64,000 nt of DNA, taken from Nakamurella endophytica. Its GTDB lineage: Bacteria > Actinomycetota > Actinomycetes > Mycobacteriales > Nakamurellaceae. Location: NCBI RefSeq assembly GCF_014646215.1, contig NZ_BMNA01000002.1, positions 304,874 through 368,873 on the forward strand, in the 5' to 3' direction. Shown here in pieces: positions 50,215-58,024 of this stretch. Position 1 is the stretch's first letter. Each line of letters starts with the position of its first letter. The notes under the pieces are model-generated. The model saw nothing but the letters and a program-made list of their open reading frames with translations, was not told the DNA's origin and made no database searches. The position numbers and the translations under genes are program-made.

Positions 50215-50715
50215 GTGACCCACTCGCCCCGCCGACCGGCCCAGCTGGGGATCGCCGCCCTCAAGGGCGTGGTAGCCGGGCTCGCCGGTGTCGCCGTCAT
50301 GACCGCCGGCGAGAAGGTCGAGCAGTCGGTCACCCACCGTCCTGATTCCTACGTCCCGGCCCGGGCGTTGCGGACGCTGCTCGGCCGCCCGGCCGGTGAC
50401 GCGGACCGCCGGCCCGGCTGGAACCACGCCCTGCACTGGGGCACCGGTGCCCTGCTCGGAGCCGTCGGCGGTGTGTGGGCCGCCGTGGGGTTGCGGGGAC
50501 CTCGCGCCTGGGCCGCGCACGCGGTGGTCCGGCTCGCCTTCGACCAGACGGTCGAGAACGCCACCGGTGTCGGCGCGCCGCCCCGCACCTGGCCGGTGCG
50601 GGAGCAGGTGGTCGACGTGCTGCACAAAGCCGTCTACTCGCTGGTCACCTCGATCGCTGCGGAGCGGCTGGTGCCGCCGGCGCTGCAGAGCGCCCGGGGC
50701 ACGGTCAGCCACTGA
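50215..50715 (+). CDS. Hypothetical protein with membrane-helix and DUF1440-like features
   Basis: 166 residues from GTG at 50215 (weak GGAG upstream). It has a hydrophobic N-terminal helix (G-I-A-A-L-K-G-V-V-A-G-L-A-G-V-A-V-M-T), then G-E-K-V-E-Q-S, a second Gly-rich helix with H-W-G-T-G-A-L-L-G-A-V-G-G-V-W-A-A-V and a closing amphipathic part. The arrangement recalls small DUF1440-type membrane proteins, but the similarity is loose. It stands alone, converging with the gene pair at 50838-52387. Confidence 0.6.
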   Translation: MTHSPRRPAQLGIAALKGVVAGLAGVAVMTAGEKVEQSVTHRPDSYVPARALRTLLGRPAGDADRRPGWNHALHWGTGALLGAVGGVWAAVGLRGPRAWAAHAVVRLAFDQTVENATGVGAPPRTWPVREQVVDVLHKAVYSLVTSIAAERLVPPALQSARGTVSH

Positions 50716-50837
50716 GCACCGGGGCGGCTGCCCGTCCGCCCGGCGCTGACAGCCGCCGAGGTCGTCCGCGGTCGCAGCACGATCGTGCCCGGCAAGGCCT
50801 ACCGCGGGCCGGTCCAGGGGTGCCGGATGGCAGCGGG

Positions 50838-51287
50838 TCAGTCCGTCAGGCCCATCCGTTCCCGCCGGTACGCGGCCAGCGCGGTACGCAGGACCTCGGC
50901 GAGCCGCCCGGCCGACTCGGCGTCCGGGAGGTCGACCGCCCAGGACCGCCGGCCGGAGCCCGGTACCCGTACCGCCGCGCCGGACCCGCTGTCCACCGAG
51001 ACGTCCGGCTCGAGGTGACCGAACGGCAGCGTGATCACCTCCCACCGCGGCCGGATACCACCGGAGCCCCGGCCGAGGACCAGCTTCCGGTCGGTGACCA
51101 GCACCACGACGGTGCCGTCGAACAGGACCCGTTCCGGCCCGGTCTCCCGGACCGCCGACCCGACGTGGCGGGCGTGCACCGCCTCGTCGTCCTCCAGATA
51201 CCGCAGCACGGCGGCCCGCTCACCCTTGGCCGGCTTCTGCCGGCCGAGTGCGGCGTCGTAGCCGGCCGGTCCGGCGGGCACCGTCAC
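50838..51287 (-). CDS. Hypothetical protein with a PH-like fold
   Basis: 149 residues. After a short N-terminus the pattern is alternating strands (V-L-F-D-G-T-V-V-V-L-V-T-D-R-K-L-V-L-G-R, W-E-V-I-T-L-P-F-G-H-L, S-W-A-V-D-L-P) and a closing helix (S-A-G-R-L-A-E-V-L-R-T-A-L). This layout is typical of bacterial pleckstrin-homology-like domains that read out a basal level of expression or lipid binding; no function is known. GTG at 51287 overlaps the stop of the winged-helix gene (GTGA), so the two are made together. Confidence 0.65.
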   Translation of the reverse strand: MTVPAGPAGYDAALGRQKPAKGERAAVLRYLEDDEAVHARHVGSAVRETGPERVLFDGTVVVLVTDRKLVLGRGSGGIRPRWEVITLPFGHLEPDVSVDSGSGAAVRVPGSGRRSWAVDLPDAESAGRLAEVLRTALAAYRRERMGLTD

Positions 51288-52387
51288 TCGGTCACCACAT
51301 CGGTGAGCCGGGCACCGCGGGTGGCGGCCAGCCGCTCCGCCTGTTCCGCGACCGCGGCGGTGACGGCGGCCGCGATCCGTTGCCACGGCTGCACCCGGAC
51401 GCGGAGCCGACGGCCGGACAACTGTGGCCGCCAGGTCCCGGCCACCGTGACGTCGCCGCCGGCCGCGACCAGCACGGCACCCGGCCGGCCGAGCACCGGC
51501 CAGAGCTCCGCGCGCCGCTGCTCGTCGGGCACCAGCAGCTCGCGGTCGCGCAGCTGCAGGAACGGGTCGAACGGCCCGAGCAGCCGGACCACCGGCCCGG
51601 CCGGCCCGGCGCCGGACTGTGAGCCGGGCAGCTGCCACCGGGCCTCCCCGTCGATCTCGACCTCCACGGCGTCGGTGGGCCAGCGCACCCGGACCTCGTC
51701 CACCCGGGCGTCCAGGTAGGCGGCGACCTGCGCGGGAGTGGCGGGACCGAGAGCCCGCAGCACCGCCCGGACGACGTCCAGCCGCTCGGGTACCCGCCGG
51801 GCCGGCGCGAGTCCGGCCACCGGCACCAGGACCGGGGGCGAGGACCCGGGGCGCAGTTCCAGCGCCGCCCGCAGCGCCGCCAACCGGAACGGCATCTCGT
51901 ACAGGTGCACCGCGCGGCACGGGCGGCACTGCCGCAGGTAGGGGGCCGGGAGCCGCTCGGCGAGCCGGCGGGAGACCTCGCCCTTGACGGTCGGCTCGCC
52001 GGTGACGGCCCGCATCTCGCCGGCGATGGTGTCCAGCGCCTCGAGGATGCCGATGCCCGCCGCCTTGAGCGGCTTCGCCGCGTCGTAGATCCGCTTGCCC
52101 GCGTCGGCGTCGGAGAACGGTTGCGTGGCGGCGGCCACCCCGGCCAGGTCGGCGCGGCGGTAGACGTGCGGGGCGCCGCGCACGGTCCACACCGTGGCCA
52201 GCCGCGGGTCGGCGAGGTCGACGTCCGCTCCGCGCTGGGCCAGCGCCCACCGGGCACCGTCCGGCCCGGTGTCCTGCACCCCGAGATCCAGCGCCGGCAC
52301 CTCCGCCACGTCCCGCGGCACGCCGTCGAGCCCGGTGGCGGCCAGCCGCTCGGCGAGCGCCTCGGCACGGGACATCGTCGGGACCAT
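51284..52387 (-). CDS. Winged-helix DNA-binding domain protein (HTH_42/AlkZ-like)
   Basis: 367 residues of the HTH_42 superfamily to which the DNA glycosylases AlkZ and YcaQ belong. Blocks include W-A-L-A-Q-R-G, T-V-W-T-V-R-G-A-P-H-V-Y-R-R-A-D-L near residue 65, G-P-A-T-P-A-Q-V-A-A-Y-L and L-L-G-P-F-D-P-F-L-Q-L-R-D-R. The catalytic Q-x-Q/Q-x-D of proven glycosylases is not obvious, so repair activity is only possible. ATG at 52387 sits 6 bases after TACGGT (leaderless layout). Confidence 0.8.
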   Translation of the reverse strand: MVPTMSRAEALAERLAATGLDGVPRDVAEVPALDLGVQDTGPDGARWALAQRGADVDLADPRLATVWTVRGAPHVYRRADLAGVAAATQPFSDADAGKRIYDAAKPLKAAGIGILEALDTIAGEMRAVTGEPTVKGEVSRRLAERLPAPYLRQCRPCRAVHLYEMPFRLAALRAALELRPGSSPPVLVPVAGLAPARRVPERLDVVRAVLRALGPATPAQVAAYLDARVDEVRVRWPTDAVEVEIDGEARWQLPGSQSGAGPAGPVVRLLGPFDPFLQLRDRELLVPDEQRRAELWPVLGRPGAVLVAAGGDVTVAGTWRPQLSGRRLRVRVQPWQRIAAAVTAAVAEQAERLAATRGARLTDVVTE

Positions 52388-52514
52388 GGCCACACCGTAG
52401 GAGACGGCACCGACCACCGCCACGACCGGCCGCCGGACCGGTTCCTGACCCGGAAATACCGCTCTGACCTGCGGCGTTGCACCAGGCGGAGAACAAAGAA
52501 GGCAAGGAGGAACC

Positions 52515-52775
52515 GTGAAGGGTGATCGGGTGGAGATCGTCGTGGACGCGGGTGGCAGCACCCGGACATTCGAGGTCGAGGCGACGCGCGCCGGCCGCAG
52601 GGTCGACGTGCGCCACGGGCGGGGCCTGGTCGAGGTGACCGAGCTGACCCGCGGCGGCACCGCGGTCCGGACGGCTCGGTTCCTCGCCGGCCGGGTGATC
52701 GCGCTGGTCGAGCACCCCGCCGCCGACCCCGCACTGCAGGACGACGAGGTGACGCCGCTGCGGCGGTCCGCGTGA
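52515..52775 (+). CDS. Small conserved-looking hypothetical protein
   Basis: 86 residues from GTG at 52515 with a strong AAGGAGGAA ribosome site. It is predicted nearly all beta: V-E-I-V-V-D-A-G-G-S-T-R-T-F-E-V-E-A, R-R-V-D-V, G-L-V-E-V-T-E-L-T and F-L-A-G-R-V-I-A-L-V-E. I do not recognise a family. It is divergent from the winged-helix gene and has no same-strand neighbour for 11 kb that it could be read with. Confidence 0.65.
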   Translation: MKGDRVEIVVDAGGSTRTFEVEATRAGRRVDVRHGRGLVEVTELTRGGTAVRTARFLAGRVIALVEHPAADPALQDDEVTPLRRSA

Positions 52776-52931
52776 CCCGTGGGGCGGTCCTGACCGGCGC
52801 CGTCCGACGGCCCGTTCGGGCCGCACCGGCTCCGGGCGGCGGGGTCGGGCGCCGTCGACCGCAGGGCGAGCAGGACGTACCGCCGACCGGACGGGCGACC
52901 GCGCTGCAGGACCGGGCTTGCGGCCGCGGGA

Positions 52932-54077
52932 TCAGCGGAAGCGGGCCGACACCAACCCGCGCAGGGTCCGCGCCGTGAGCAGTCCGTCCGTCAGGCCCAG
53001 GTCGACCAGGTCGTCGAAGGCGCGCTCGTCCCGGGCGGCGGCGGCGACGCCCGCGTCGATCACCCACGGCCGCCGGCCCAGGGCGGCGGCCACGTCGGTG
53101 TGCCGCAGGTGGCGGGACAGCGCCGAGCGCACGGACCGTCGGTACAGCCGCCCGGCCGCCGGGCCGTGCACCGCAGCGCGCCCGGCGAGCACCCCGGACA
53201 GCACGGCGTAGTAGATGCCCTCGCCGGTCAGCGGGTTGATCAACGACTGGGCATCCCCGGCGAGCAGGACCCGTCCCTCCCGCACGGCCGGCCGGCCGGT
53301 GGACAAGGGCAGGCGGTGGCCGCGGACGTCGGTGATGCCGTCGGCCGCGCCGGGCAGCAACCGGTCGAGCTCGGCGAGCAGGTCCGCCCGCCCGACCGGC
53401 GGACCGTGCAGCAGGTGGCCGTACCCGACGTTGGCCCGGCCGTCGCCGAGCGGGAACGACCAGGCATAGGCCGGCCACCGGCGGCGCGACATGGTGATCA
53501 CCTGGACGTCCCGCCGGTCGGCGGGCACCGGGGCGTAGCCGCGGATTGCGACGGCCACCTGGTCCGGGCGGTTGGCCGGGACCCCGGCGAGCCGGCGCAC
53601 CACGGACTCCGCGCCGTCCGCCCCGATCACCACGCGGGCGCGCAGGCTGCCGTCCACGAGCACGCCGTCGCCGCTCACCTCGAGCGAGCGGACCCGGTGG
53701 CGGCGCAGCGGGATGCCGCGGCCCAGCACATCCGCGACCAACCGGGCGTCCAGCACCTGCCGCGGGACGACGTGGGCCGGACGGCCCAGCCGGCCGCCGG
53801 CCACGGCGCCGCCCGGCGAGGTCAATTGCAACCGGTGCACCGGCGGGAAGCCGGCGGTCAGCGCTGCGACGTCGAAGCCGACACCGGCCAGCACGTCGAA
53901 CACCTCGTCCGCGACGCCGTCGCCGCAGACCTTGTCGCGCGGGAACCCGGCCCGGTCCAGCAGCAGCACGCGGGCGCCCGGACGGGCCGTCACGGCCGCC
54001 GCCGCAGCGGCGCAGCCGGCCGGCCCGGCGCCGACCACGACGACGTCCCACACCCCCTCGGCCGCGGACTCCTGCAC
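52932..54077 (-). CDS. Geranylgeranyl-reductase-family FAD-dependent oxidoreductase
   Basis: 381 residues. FAD-binding G-x-G-x-x-G near the start (D-V-V-V-V-G-A-G-P-A-G), then R-A-G-F-P-R-D-K-V-C-G-D-G-V, the P-R-x-x-x-D variant V-V-P-R-Q-V-L-D, and L-L-A-G-D-A-Q-S-L-I-N-P-L-T-G-E-G-I-Y-Y-A, the diagnostic family block. Members reduce isoprenoid chains of menaquinone, carotenoids or lipids. GTG at 54077 lies 7 bases after TATCGT with no ribosome site. Confidence 0.9.
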   Translation of the reverse strand: MQESAAEGVWDVVVVGAGPAGCAAAAAAVTARPGARVLLLDRAGFPRDKVCGDGVADEVFDVLAGVGFDVAALTAGFPPVHRLQLTSPGGAVAGGRLGRPAHVVPRQVLDARLVADVLGRGIPLRRHRVRSLEVSGDGVLVDGSLRARVVIGADGAESVVRRLAGVPANRPDQVAVAIRGYAPVPADRRDVQVITMSRRRWPAYAWSFPLGDGRANVGYGHLLHGPPVGRADLLAELDRLLPGAADGITDVRGHRLPLSTGRPAVREGRVLLAGDAQSLINPLTGEGIYYAVLSGVLAGRAAVHGPAAGRLYRRSVRSALSRHLRHTDVAAALGRRPWVIDAGVAAAARDERAFDDLVDLGLTDGLLTARTLRGLVSARFR

Positions 54078-54099
54078 CGCAGCGACGATACGGGGACGG

Positions 54100-54492
54100 T
54101 CAGGGCTGCTCCCGCCGCAGCAGGTCCGCCACCGGGTTCGGAACGACGACCACGGCGGCGCGCTCGGCGTCGGCCGGGTCCGGACGCACCAGGACCTCCG
54201 ACGGGCGCACCTCGACCAGCAGTACGGGCCGCCACGTCCAGCCGGGCGCCGGGCGACGCACGTCCAGCGCGACACCGCGGTCGATCACCGCCGGCAGCAG
54301 GCACCACCACCGGGCCGCCAGGACCGACAACCCCTGCCGGTCGAGCATGTCCTCGGCCTCGGCCCGGGGCCGCGCGTCGGCGAGCGGGCTGCCCAGCAGG
54401 GTCACCGGGACGGCGCTGCCGTCGGCGACCAGGTCGAGGAAGCCGACGTGCTCTCCGTCGGCGCGGCGGTAGGGGTGGCGGGTCACCGGCAC
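54100..54492 (-). CDS. Hypothetical protein
   Basis: 130 residues, start GTG at 54492. It reads as a compact alpha/beta protein: H-V-G-F-L-D-L-V-A-D-G-S-A-V-P-V-T-L-L-G-S-P-L, A-A-R-W-W-C-L-L-P, then a beta stretch W-R-P-V-L-L-V-E-V-R-P-S-E-V-L-V-R-P. I do not recognise it. It lies 22 bases upstream of the flavoprotein gene on the same strand, though that gene seems to have its own leaderless promoter. Confidence 0.65.
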   Translation of the reverse strand: MPVTRHPYRRADGEHVGFLDLVADGSAVPVTLLGSPLADARPRAEAEDMLDRQGLSVLAARWWCLLPAVIDRGVALDVRRPAPGWTWRPVLLVEVRPSEVLVRPDPADAERAAVVVVPNPVADLLRREQP

Positions 54493-54605
54493 GGGCCGCG
54501 AGTCTGCCCAGCGTCGCGCTCCGCCGCGACCGGATTGTTGCGGGGGTCGCAGTTCCGCGGGTGTCGCGAGCCGGCGGCCTTGCCGCGCTGCCGGCGGCGC
54601 GCCGC

Positions 54606-55247
54606 TCAGCGGCGCAGATAGGTCAGCACGGCGCGGACCCGCCGGTGCTCGTCCGCGGAGGGCTCCAGCGCGAGCTTGCCGAAGATGTTGCCGATGTGCT
54701 TCTCGACGGCGCCCGGCGAGACCACCAGCCGGGTGCCGATGGCCAGGTTCGACAGCCCCTCGGCCATCAAGGCCAGCACCTCGGTCTCCCGGGGCGTCAG
54801 GTCGCCCACCGGTGACCTCCGTCCGCGGGCCATCAGCTGCGCGATGACCTCCGGGTCGATCGCCGTGCCGCCACGGGCCACCCGGCGCACGGCGTCCAGG
54901 AAGTCCGCCACGTCGGCCACCCGCTCCTTGAGCAGGTAGCCCACTCCCCCGCTGCCCGAGGACAGCAGGTCCAGGGCGTAGCTCTCCTCGACGTACTGCG
55001 ACAGCACGAGCACGGGCAGCCCCGGCACCTCGGTGCGGGCCCGCAGCGCCGCGCGCAGTCCCTCGTCGGTGAAGGTCGGCGCCATCCGGACGTCCACGAC
55101 GGCCAGGTCCGGCCGGTGGGCGACGACCGCGTCGACGAGCGCGTCGCCGTCCCCGACGGCCGCCACGGTCTCGATCCCGTCGTCGGCCAGCAGCCGTTCC
55201 ACCCCGGCACGGATCAGGACCGCGTCCTCGGCGATCACCACCCGCAC
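54606..55247 (-). CDS. NarL/LuxR-type two-component response regulator
   Basis: 213 residues. The receiver domain has the acidic pair in V-I-A-E-D-A, phospho-acceptor Asp in A-V-V-D-V-R-M, the Thr/Ser position in V-L-V-L-S-Q-Y and Lys in Y-L-L-K-E-R. The C-terminal LuxR helix-turn-helix is L-T-P-R-E-T-E-V-L-A-L-M-A-E-G-L-S-N-L-A-I-G. It ends with a 20-residue extension, as usual in the DesR-like actinomycete group. The start lies 13 bases after the kinase stop, so the two are co-transcribed. Confidence 0.95.
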   Translation of the reverse strand: MRVVIAEDAVLIRAGVERLLADDGIETVAAVGDGDALVDAVVAHRPDLAVVDVRMAPTFTDEGLRAALRARTEVPGLPVLVLSQYVEESYALDLLSSGSGGVGYLLKERVADVADFLDAVRRVARGGTAIDPEVIAQLMARGRRSPVGDLTPRETEVLALMAEGLSNLAIGTRLVVSPGAVEKHIGNIFGKLALEPSADEHRRVRAVLTYLRR

Positions 55248-55260
55248 CGGCCGCCCCCCG

Positions 55261-56400
55261 TCACCACGTGCACGGCAGGTCGGCCCGCACCACGGTCGGC
55301 CCGCCGGACGGGCTCACCACGGTCAGCGCCCCGTCGATGGTGGCGGCCCGGTCGGCGAGGCCGGCGAGGCCGCCGCCGGGCCGGACCGCCGCACCGCCGT
55401 GGCCGTCGTCGGTCACCTCCACGACCACCCGGTCGTCGGTGCGCCAGACCCGCACCTGCGCCGACAGCGCTCCGGAGTGCTTGGCCACGTTGGTCAGCGC
55501 CTCGCCGACGATGAAGTACGCCGTGGTGTCCACCGCGGCCGGCGGCCGCGGGTCGAGGGCGACGTCGACGTGCACCGGCACCGGCGAGCGGGCGGCCAGC
55601 GAGGACAGGGCGGCGTCGAGCCCGCGGTCGGCCAGCACCGCGGGGAAGATGCCGCGGGCCAGGTCGCGCAGCTCGGCGACGGCCAGCTTGGCGTCGGTGT
55701 GCGCCTCGCCCACCAGGCCGCGGGCGGCCGCCGGGTCCGTGTCGAACTTCGCCCGCGCCCGGCCCAGGTTCACGGCCACGGCGACCAGCCGCTGCTGGGC
55801 GCCGTCGTGCAGGTCCCGCTCGATGCGGCGCCGTTCGGCCTCCGCGGCCTCGACGCCGCGGGCCCTGGCCGTCTGCAACCGCTCGGCCCGCCGCTGCATC
55901 CGGTCGGCCCGGCTCGGACCCAGCAGCGCCAGCGCCAGGTGCGAGTGCAACCACGCCACCCACGGCAGCACCCACACGGCGATCGGGACCAGCACGACGC
56001 CCAGGGCGGCCAGGACGAACTCGACGACGCCCAGCGGGAAGCCGACGAGGACGTAGGCCGCGGCCCGCCAGGTCGCCGGATCCGTGACCCGGTCGCGCCA
56101 CCGGCGGAGCACGCCGGCCGCCGGCGGCTCGGGCGCGGGCTCGGCCAGCGGCGTGCCGAGCAACCGCCGCACCCAGCGCCGCTCCGTCCTGGCCAGTGCC
56201 AGGGTCGCCGCGGTGGTGGCGACCAGGACCGGGATGCCGACCCAGACGACGGTGGTGGCGACGCCGACGACCGTGCCGGTCAGCAGCAGGACGAACCCGG
56301 CGATCCGCAGCGGCAGGCTCAGCAGCAGGAACGCCGCGGCCCGGACACCTCCGGGCCGCGGCACCGCCGCCGCGGTGACGACCGGGTCGGGGACGCGCAC
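55261..56400 (-). CDS. Sensor histidine kinase (HisKA_3 type)
   Basis: 379 residues. The N-terminal half is a membrane 'sensor' domain of four hydrophobic segments. The dimerisation/phospho-acceptor box is E-R-R-R-I-E-R-D-L-H-D-G-A-Q-Q-R-L-V with its His, and the ATPase part has E-A-L-T-N-V-A-K-H, D-D-G-x-G-G and G-G-G-L-A-G-L-A-D-R. It should phosphorylate the NarL-type regulator encoded downstream. GTG at 56400 lies 6 bases after CACAAT. The companion gene at 56457 has the same sensor fold without a kinase. Confidence 0.93.
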   Translation of the reverse strand: MRVPDPVVTAAAVPRPGGVRAAAFLLLSLPLRIAGFVLLLTGTVVGVATTVVWVGIPVLVATTAATLALARTERRWVRRLLGTPLAEPAPEPPAAGVLRRWRDRVTDPATWRAAAYVLVGFPLGVVEFVLAALGVVLVPIAVWVLPWVAWLHSHLALALLGPSRADRMQRRAERLQTARARGVEAAEAERRRIERDLHDGAQQRLVAVAVNLGRARAKFDTDPAAARGLVGEAHTDAKLAVAELRDLARGIFPAVLADRGLDAALSSLAARSPVPVHVDVALDPRPPAAVDTTAYFIVGEALTNVAKHSGALSAQVRVWRTDDRVVVEVTDDGHGGAAVRPGGGLAGLADRAATIDGALTVVSPSGGPTVVRADLPCTW

Positions 56401-56456
56401 GGCCCGATTGTGTCGCGGACGGTCCGCCGGTGCGACGAACAGCGGCACGCCGACGT

Positions 56457-57167
56457 TCACGGCCGCCGTCCCAGCAGGGCCGCCGCCAGCCGGGCGTGCG
56501 CGACCGCGAGCAGGGGCGTACCGCGGACGGCCAGGGCCACCACCAGCAGCCCCGCACAGGACCACGGCAGCGCCGACCACGCGGAGTCGACGGTGAGCCA
56601 GTGGAACGTCGTCCCGTCCGGACCGAGGTGCACGCCGCCCTCGGGCAGGAAGCGGTACCAGACGGGCAGCACCAGCAGGGACAGGCCGACGGACCACACC
56701 GTCACGACCGCCGTGAACTCGGCGATACCCAGCGGCAGCAGCAGGACCGCGAGGTAGAGCAGGTCACGCCAGGTGGCCGGGTCGGTGGCGCGGGACCACC
56801 AGCGCCGGGCGGCGCTGCCGGGCGGGGCCGCCCGGTACGGCGACCCGACGCGGCGGCCGAGTACGGTGGCGGCGCGGACCCGTTCCAGCCGCGCCAGACC
56901 GCGGGTGGCCGACAGGCCCAGCACCAGCAGCGGCAACCCGAGCCACACGGCGGCCGAGGCGACACCGGCGGTGAACAGCAGGACGGTCACGACGAAGGCG
57001 ACGACACCCACCGGCAGCGTGAGCAGCACGTAGGCGGAGGCGGTCACCGGGCCGGGCAGCTCGGACCGATCCGCGGCGACGGGCCGGACCTGCCGGGTCG
57101 TGGCGGACAGCGGCACCGACACGGCCGGGTGGACGGGACGGGCGGGGTGCGTGGTCGGCGATGTCAT
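56457..57167 (-). CDS. Stand-alone membrane sensor-domain protein
   Basis: 236 residues with a Pro/Thr-rich N-terminus and four hydrophobic segments arranged as in the N-terminal half of the adjacent histidine kinase. The two share Y-V-L-L-T-L-P-V-G-V-V-A-F near the first helix, A-T-D-P-A-T-W-R-D-L-L-Y before helix 3 (kinase: V-T-D-P-A-T-W-R-A-A-A-Y) and P-L-G-I-A-E-F. No kinase or catalytic part is present. It precedes the kinase gene by 56 bases and probably forms part of the same sensory complex. Start ATG at 57167. Confidence 0.83.
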   Translation of the reverse strand: MTSPTTHPARPVHPAVSVPLSATTRQVRPVAADRSELPGPVTASAYVLLTLPVGVVAFVVTVLLFTAGVASAAVWLGLPLLVLGLSATRGLARLERVRAATVLGRRVGSPYRAAPPGSAARRWWSRATDPATWRDLLYLAVLLLPLGIAEFTAVVTVWSVGLSLLVLPVWYRFLPEGGVHLGPDGTTFHWLTVDSAWSALPWSCAGLLVVALAVRGTPLLAVAHARLAAALLGRRP

Positions 57168-57256
57168 GCGACGAGCCTGTCGGGACGCCGGTCCCCGGAC
57201 CATCCGGTGGGCCACCGTCGTGGGGGTAGGGACAACCCCACCCCGCCCCGGCCAGT

Positions 57257-57306
57257 GAGCGCTGCAGCGCCGCAGCTCTGGAGCGCTGTGAGCGCTGGGA
57301 GCGCCG
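57257..57306. promoter_or_regulatory. Cluster of four GAGCGCTG-like 8-mers
   Basis: GAGCGCTG at 57257-57264, 57281-57288 and 57290-57297 and GAGCGCCG at 57299-57306. The last three are spaced 9 bases apart. Each holds the palindromic core AGCGCY. They lie about 90 bases upstream of the sensor/kinase/regulator operon and about 160 upstream of the divergent DinB gene. A multi-site target of the NarL-type regulator is an attractive guess. Confidence 0.45.
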
Positions 57307-57466
57307 GGGCGACGGCACGCCGCACCGCGGCGGGCAGCCGCGCCGATGCCGGCCGGACCCGGGGCGGTGCGTCGGTGCCCACCACCCCGGCGCCGCCGCA
57401 GGAGGGGACCTGCGAGGCTGGGCGGGCGGGTCGACCGGTCCGCGCCGCCATCGATCGGGGGGACCC

Positions 57467-57970
57467 ATGAACGCCGTCGAGCTGCTCCTGGACGCATTCG
57501 GCCGCATCCGGGAGGAGGTGCACGGGGTCCTCGACGGGGCGGACGCCGCGGCGCTGACCCACCGGCCCGGCGCCGACGCGAACACCCCGGCCTGGCTGGT
57601 GTGGCACCTGACCCGCGTGCAGGACGACCATGTCGCGGACGTCGCCGGCGTGCAGCAGGTCTGGACCCGCGACGGCTGGGCCGGCCGGTTCCAGCTGCCC
57701 TTCGCCGACTCGGCCACCGGCTACGGGCAGTCGGCGGACGAGGTGGCCGCCGTGCAGGTGTCGGCGGACCTGCTGGCCGGGTACCACGACGCGGTGGCCG
57801 AGGCCACGGCCGGATACCTGCGCGGCCTGGCCGAGGACGACCTCGACCGGGTGGTCGACGAGGACTGGGACCCGCCGGTCACCCTCGGCGCCCGGCTGGT
57901 CAGCGTGCTGTCCGACGACCTGCAGCACGTCGGCCAGGCGGCGTACGTGCTGGGGCTGTCCCGGGGCTGA
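57467..57970 (+). CDS. DinB/DUF664 mycothiol-transferase-like protein
   Basis: 167 residues. A four-helix bundle with P-A-W-L-V-W-H-L-T-R-V-Q-D-D-H (first metal His) and D-L-Q-H-V-G-Q-A-A-Y-V (last His), the DUF664 layout. Such enzymes use mycothiol, the main actinomycete thiol, for detoxification. ATG at 57467 follows a G-rich site (GGGGGGA). It is divergent from the two-component operon. Confidence 0.88.
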   Translation: MNAVELLLDAFGRIREEVHGVLDGADAAALTHRPGADANTPAWLVWHLTRVQDDHVADVAGVQQVWTRDGWAGRFQLPFADSATGYGQSADEVAAVQVSADLLAGYHDAVAEATAGYLRGLAEDDLDRVVDEDWDPPVTLGARLVSVLSDDLQHVGQAAYVLGLSRG

Positions 57971-58024
57971 GCCGCCGGAGCACCCGCCAGCCGGGCGCCC
58001 GTCGCGGTCGGCGCCGGTCGGGGG

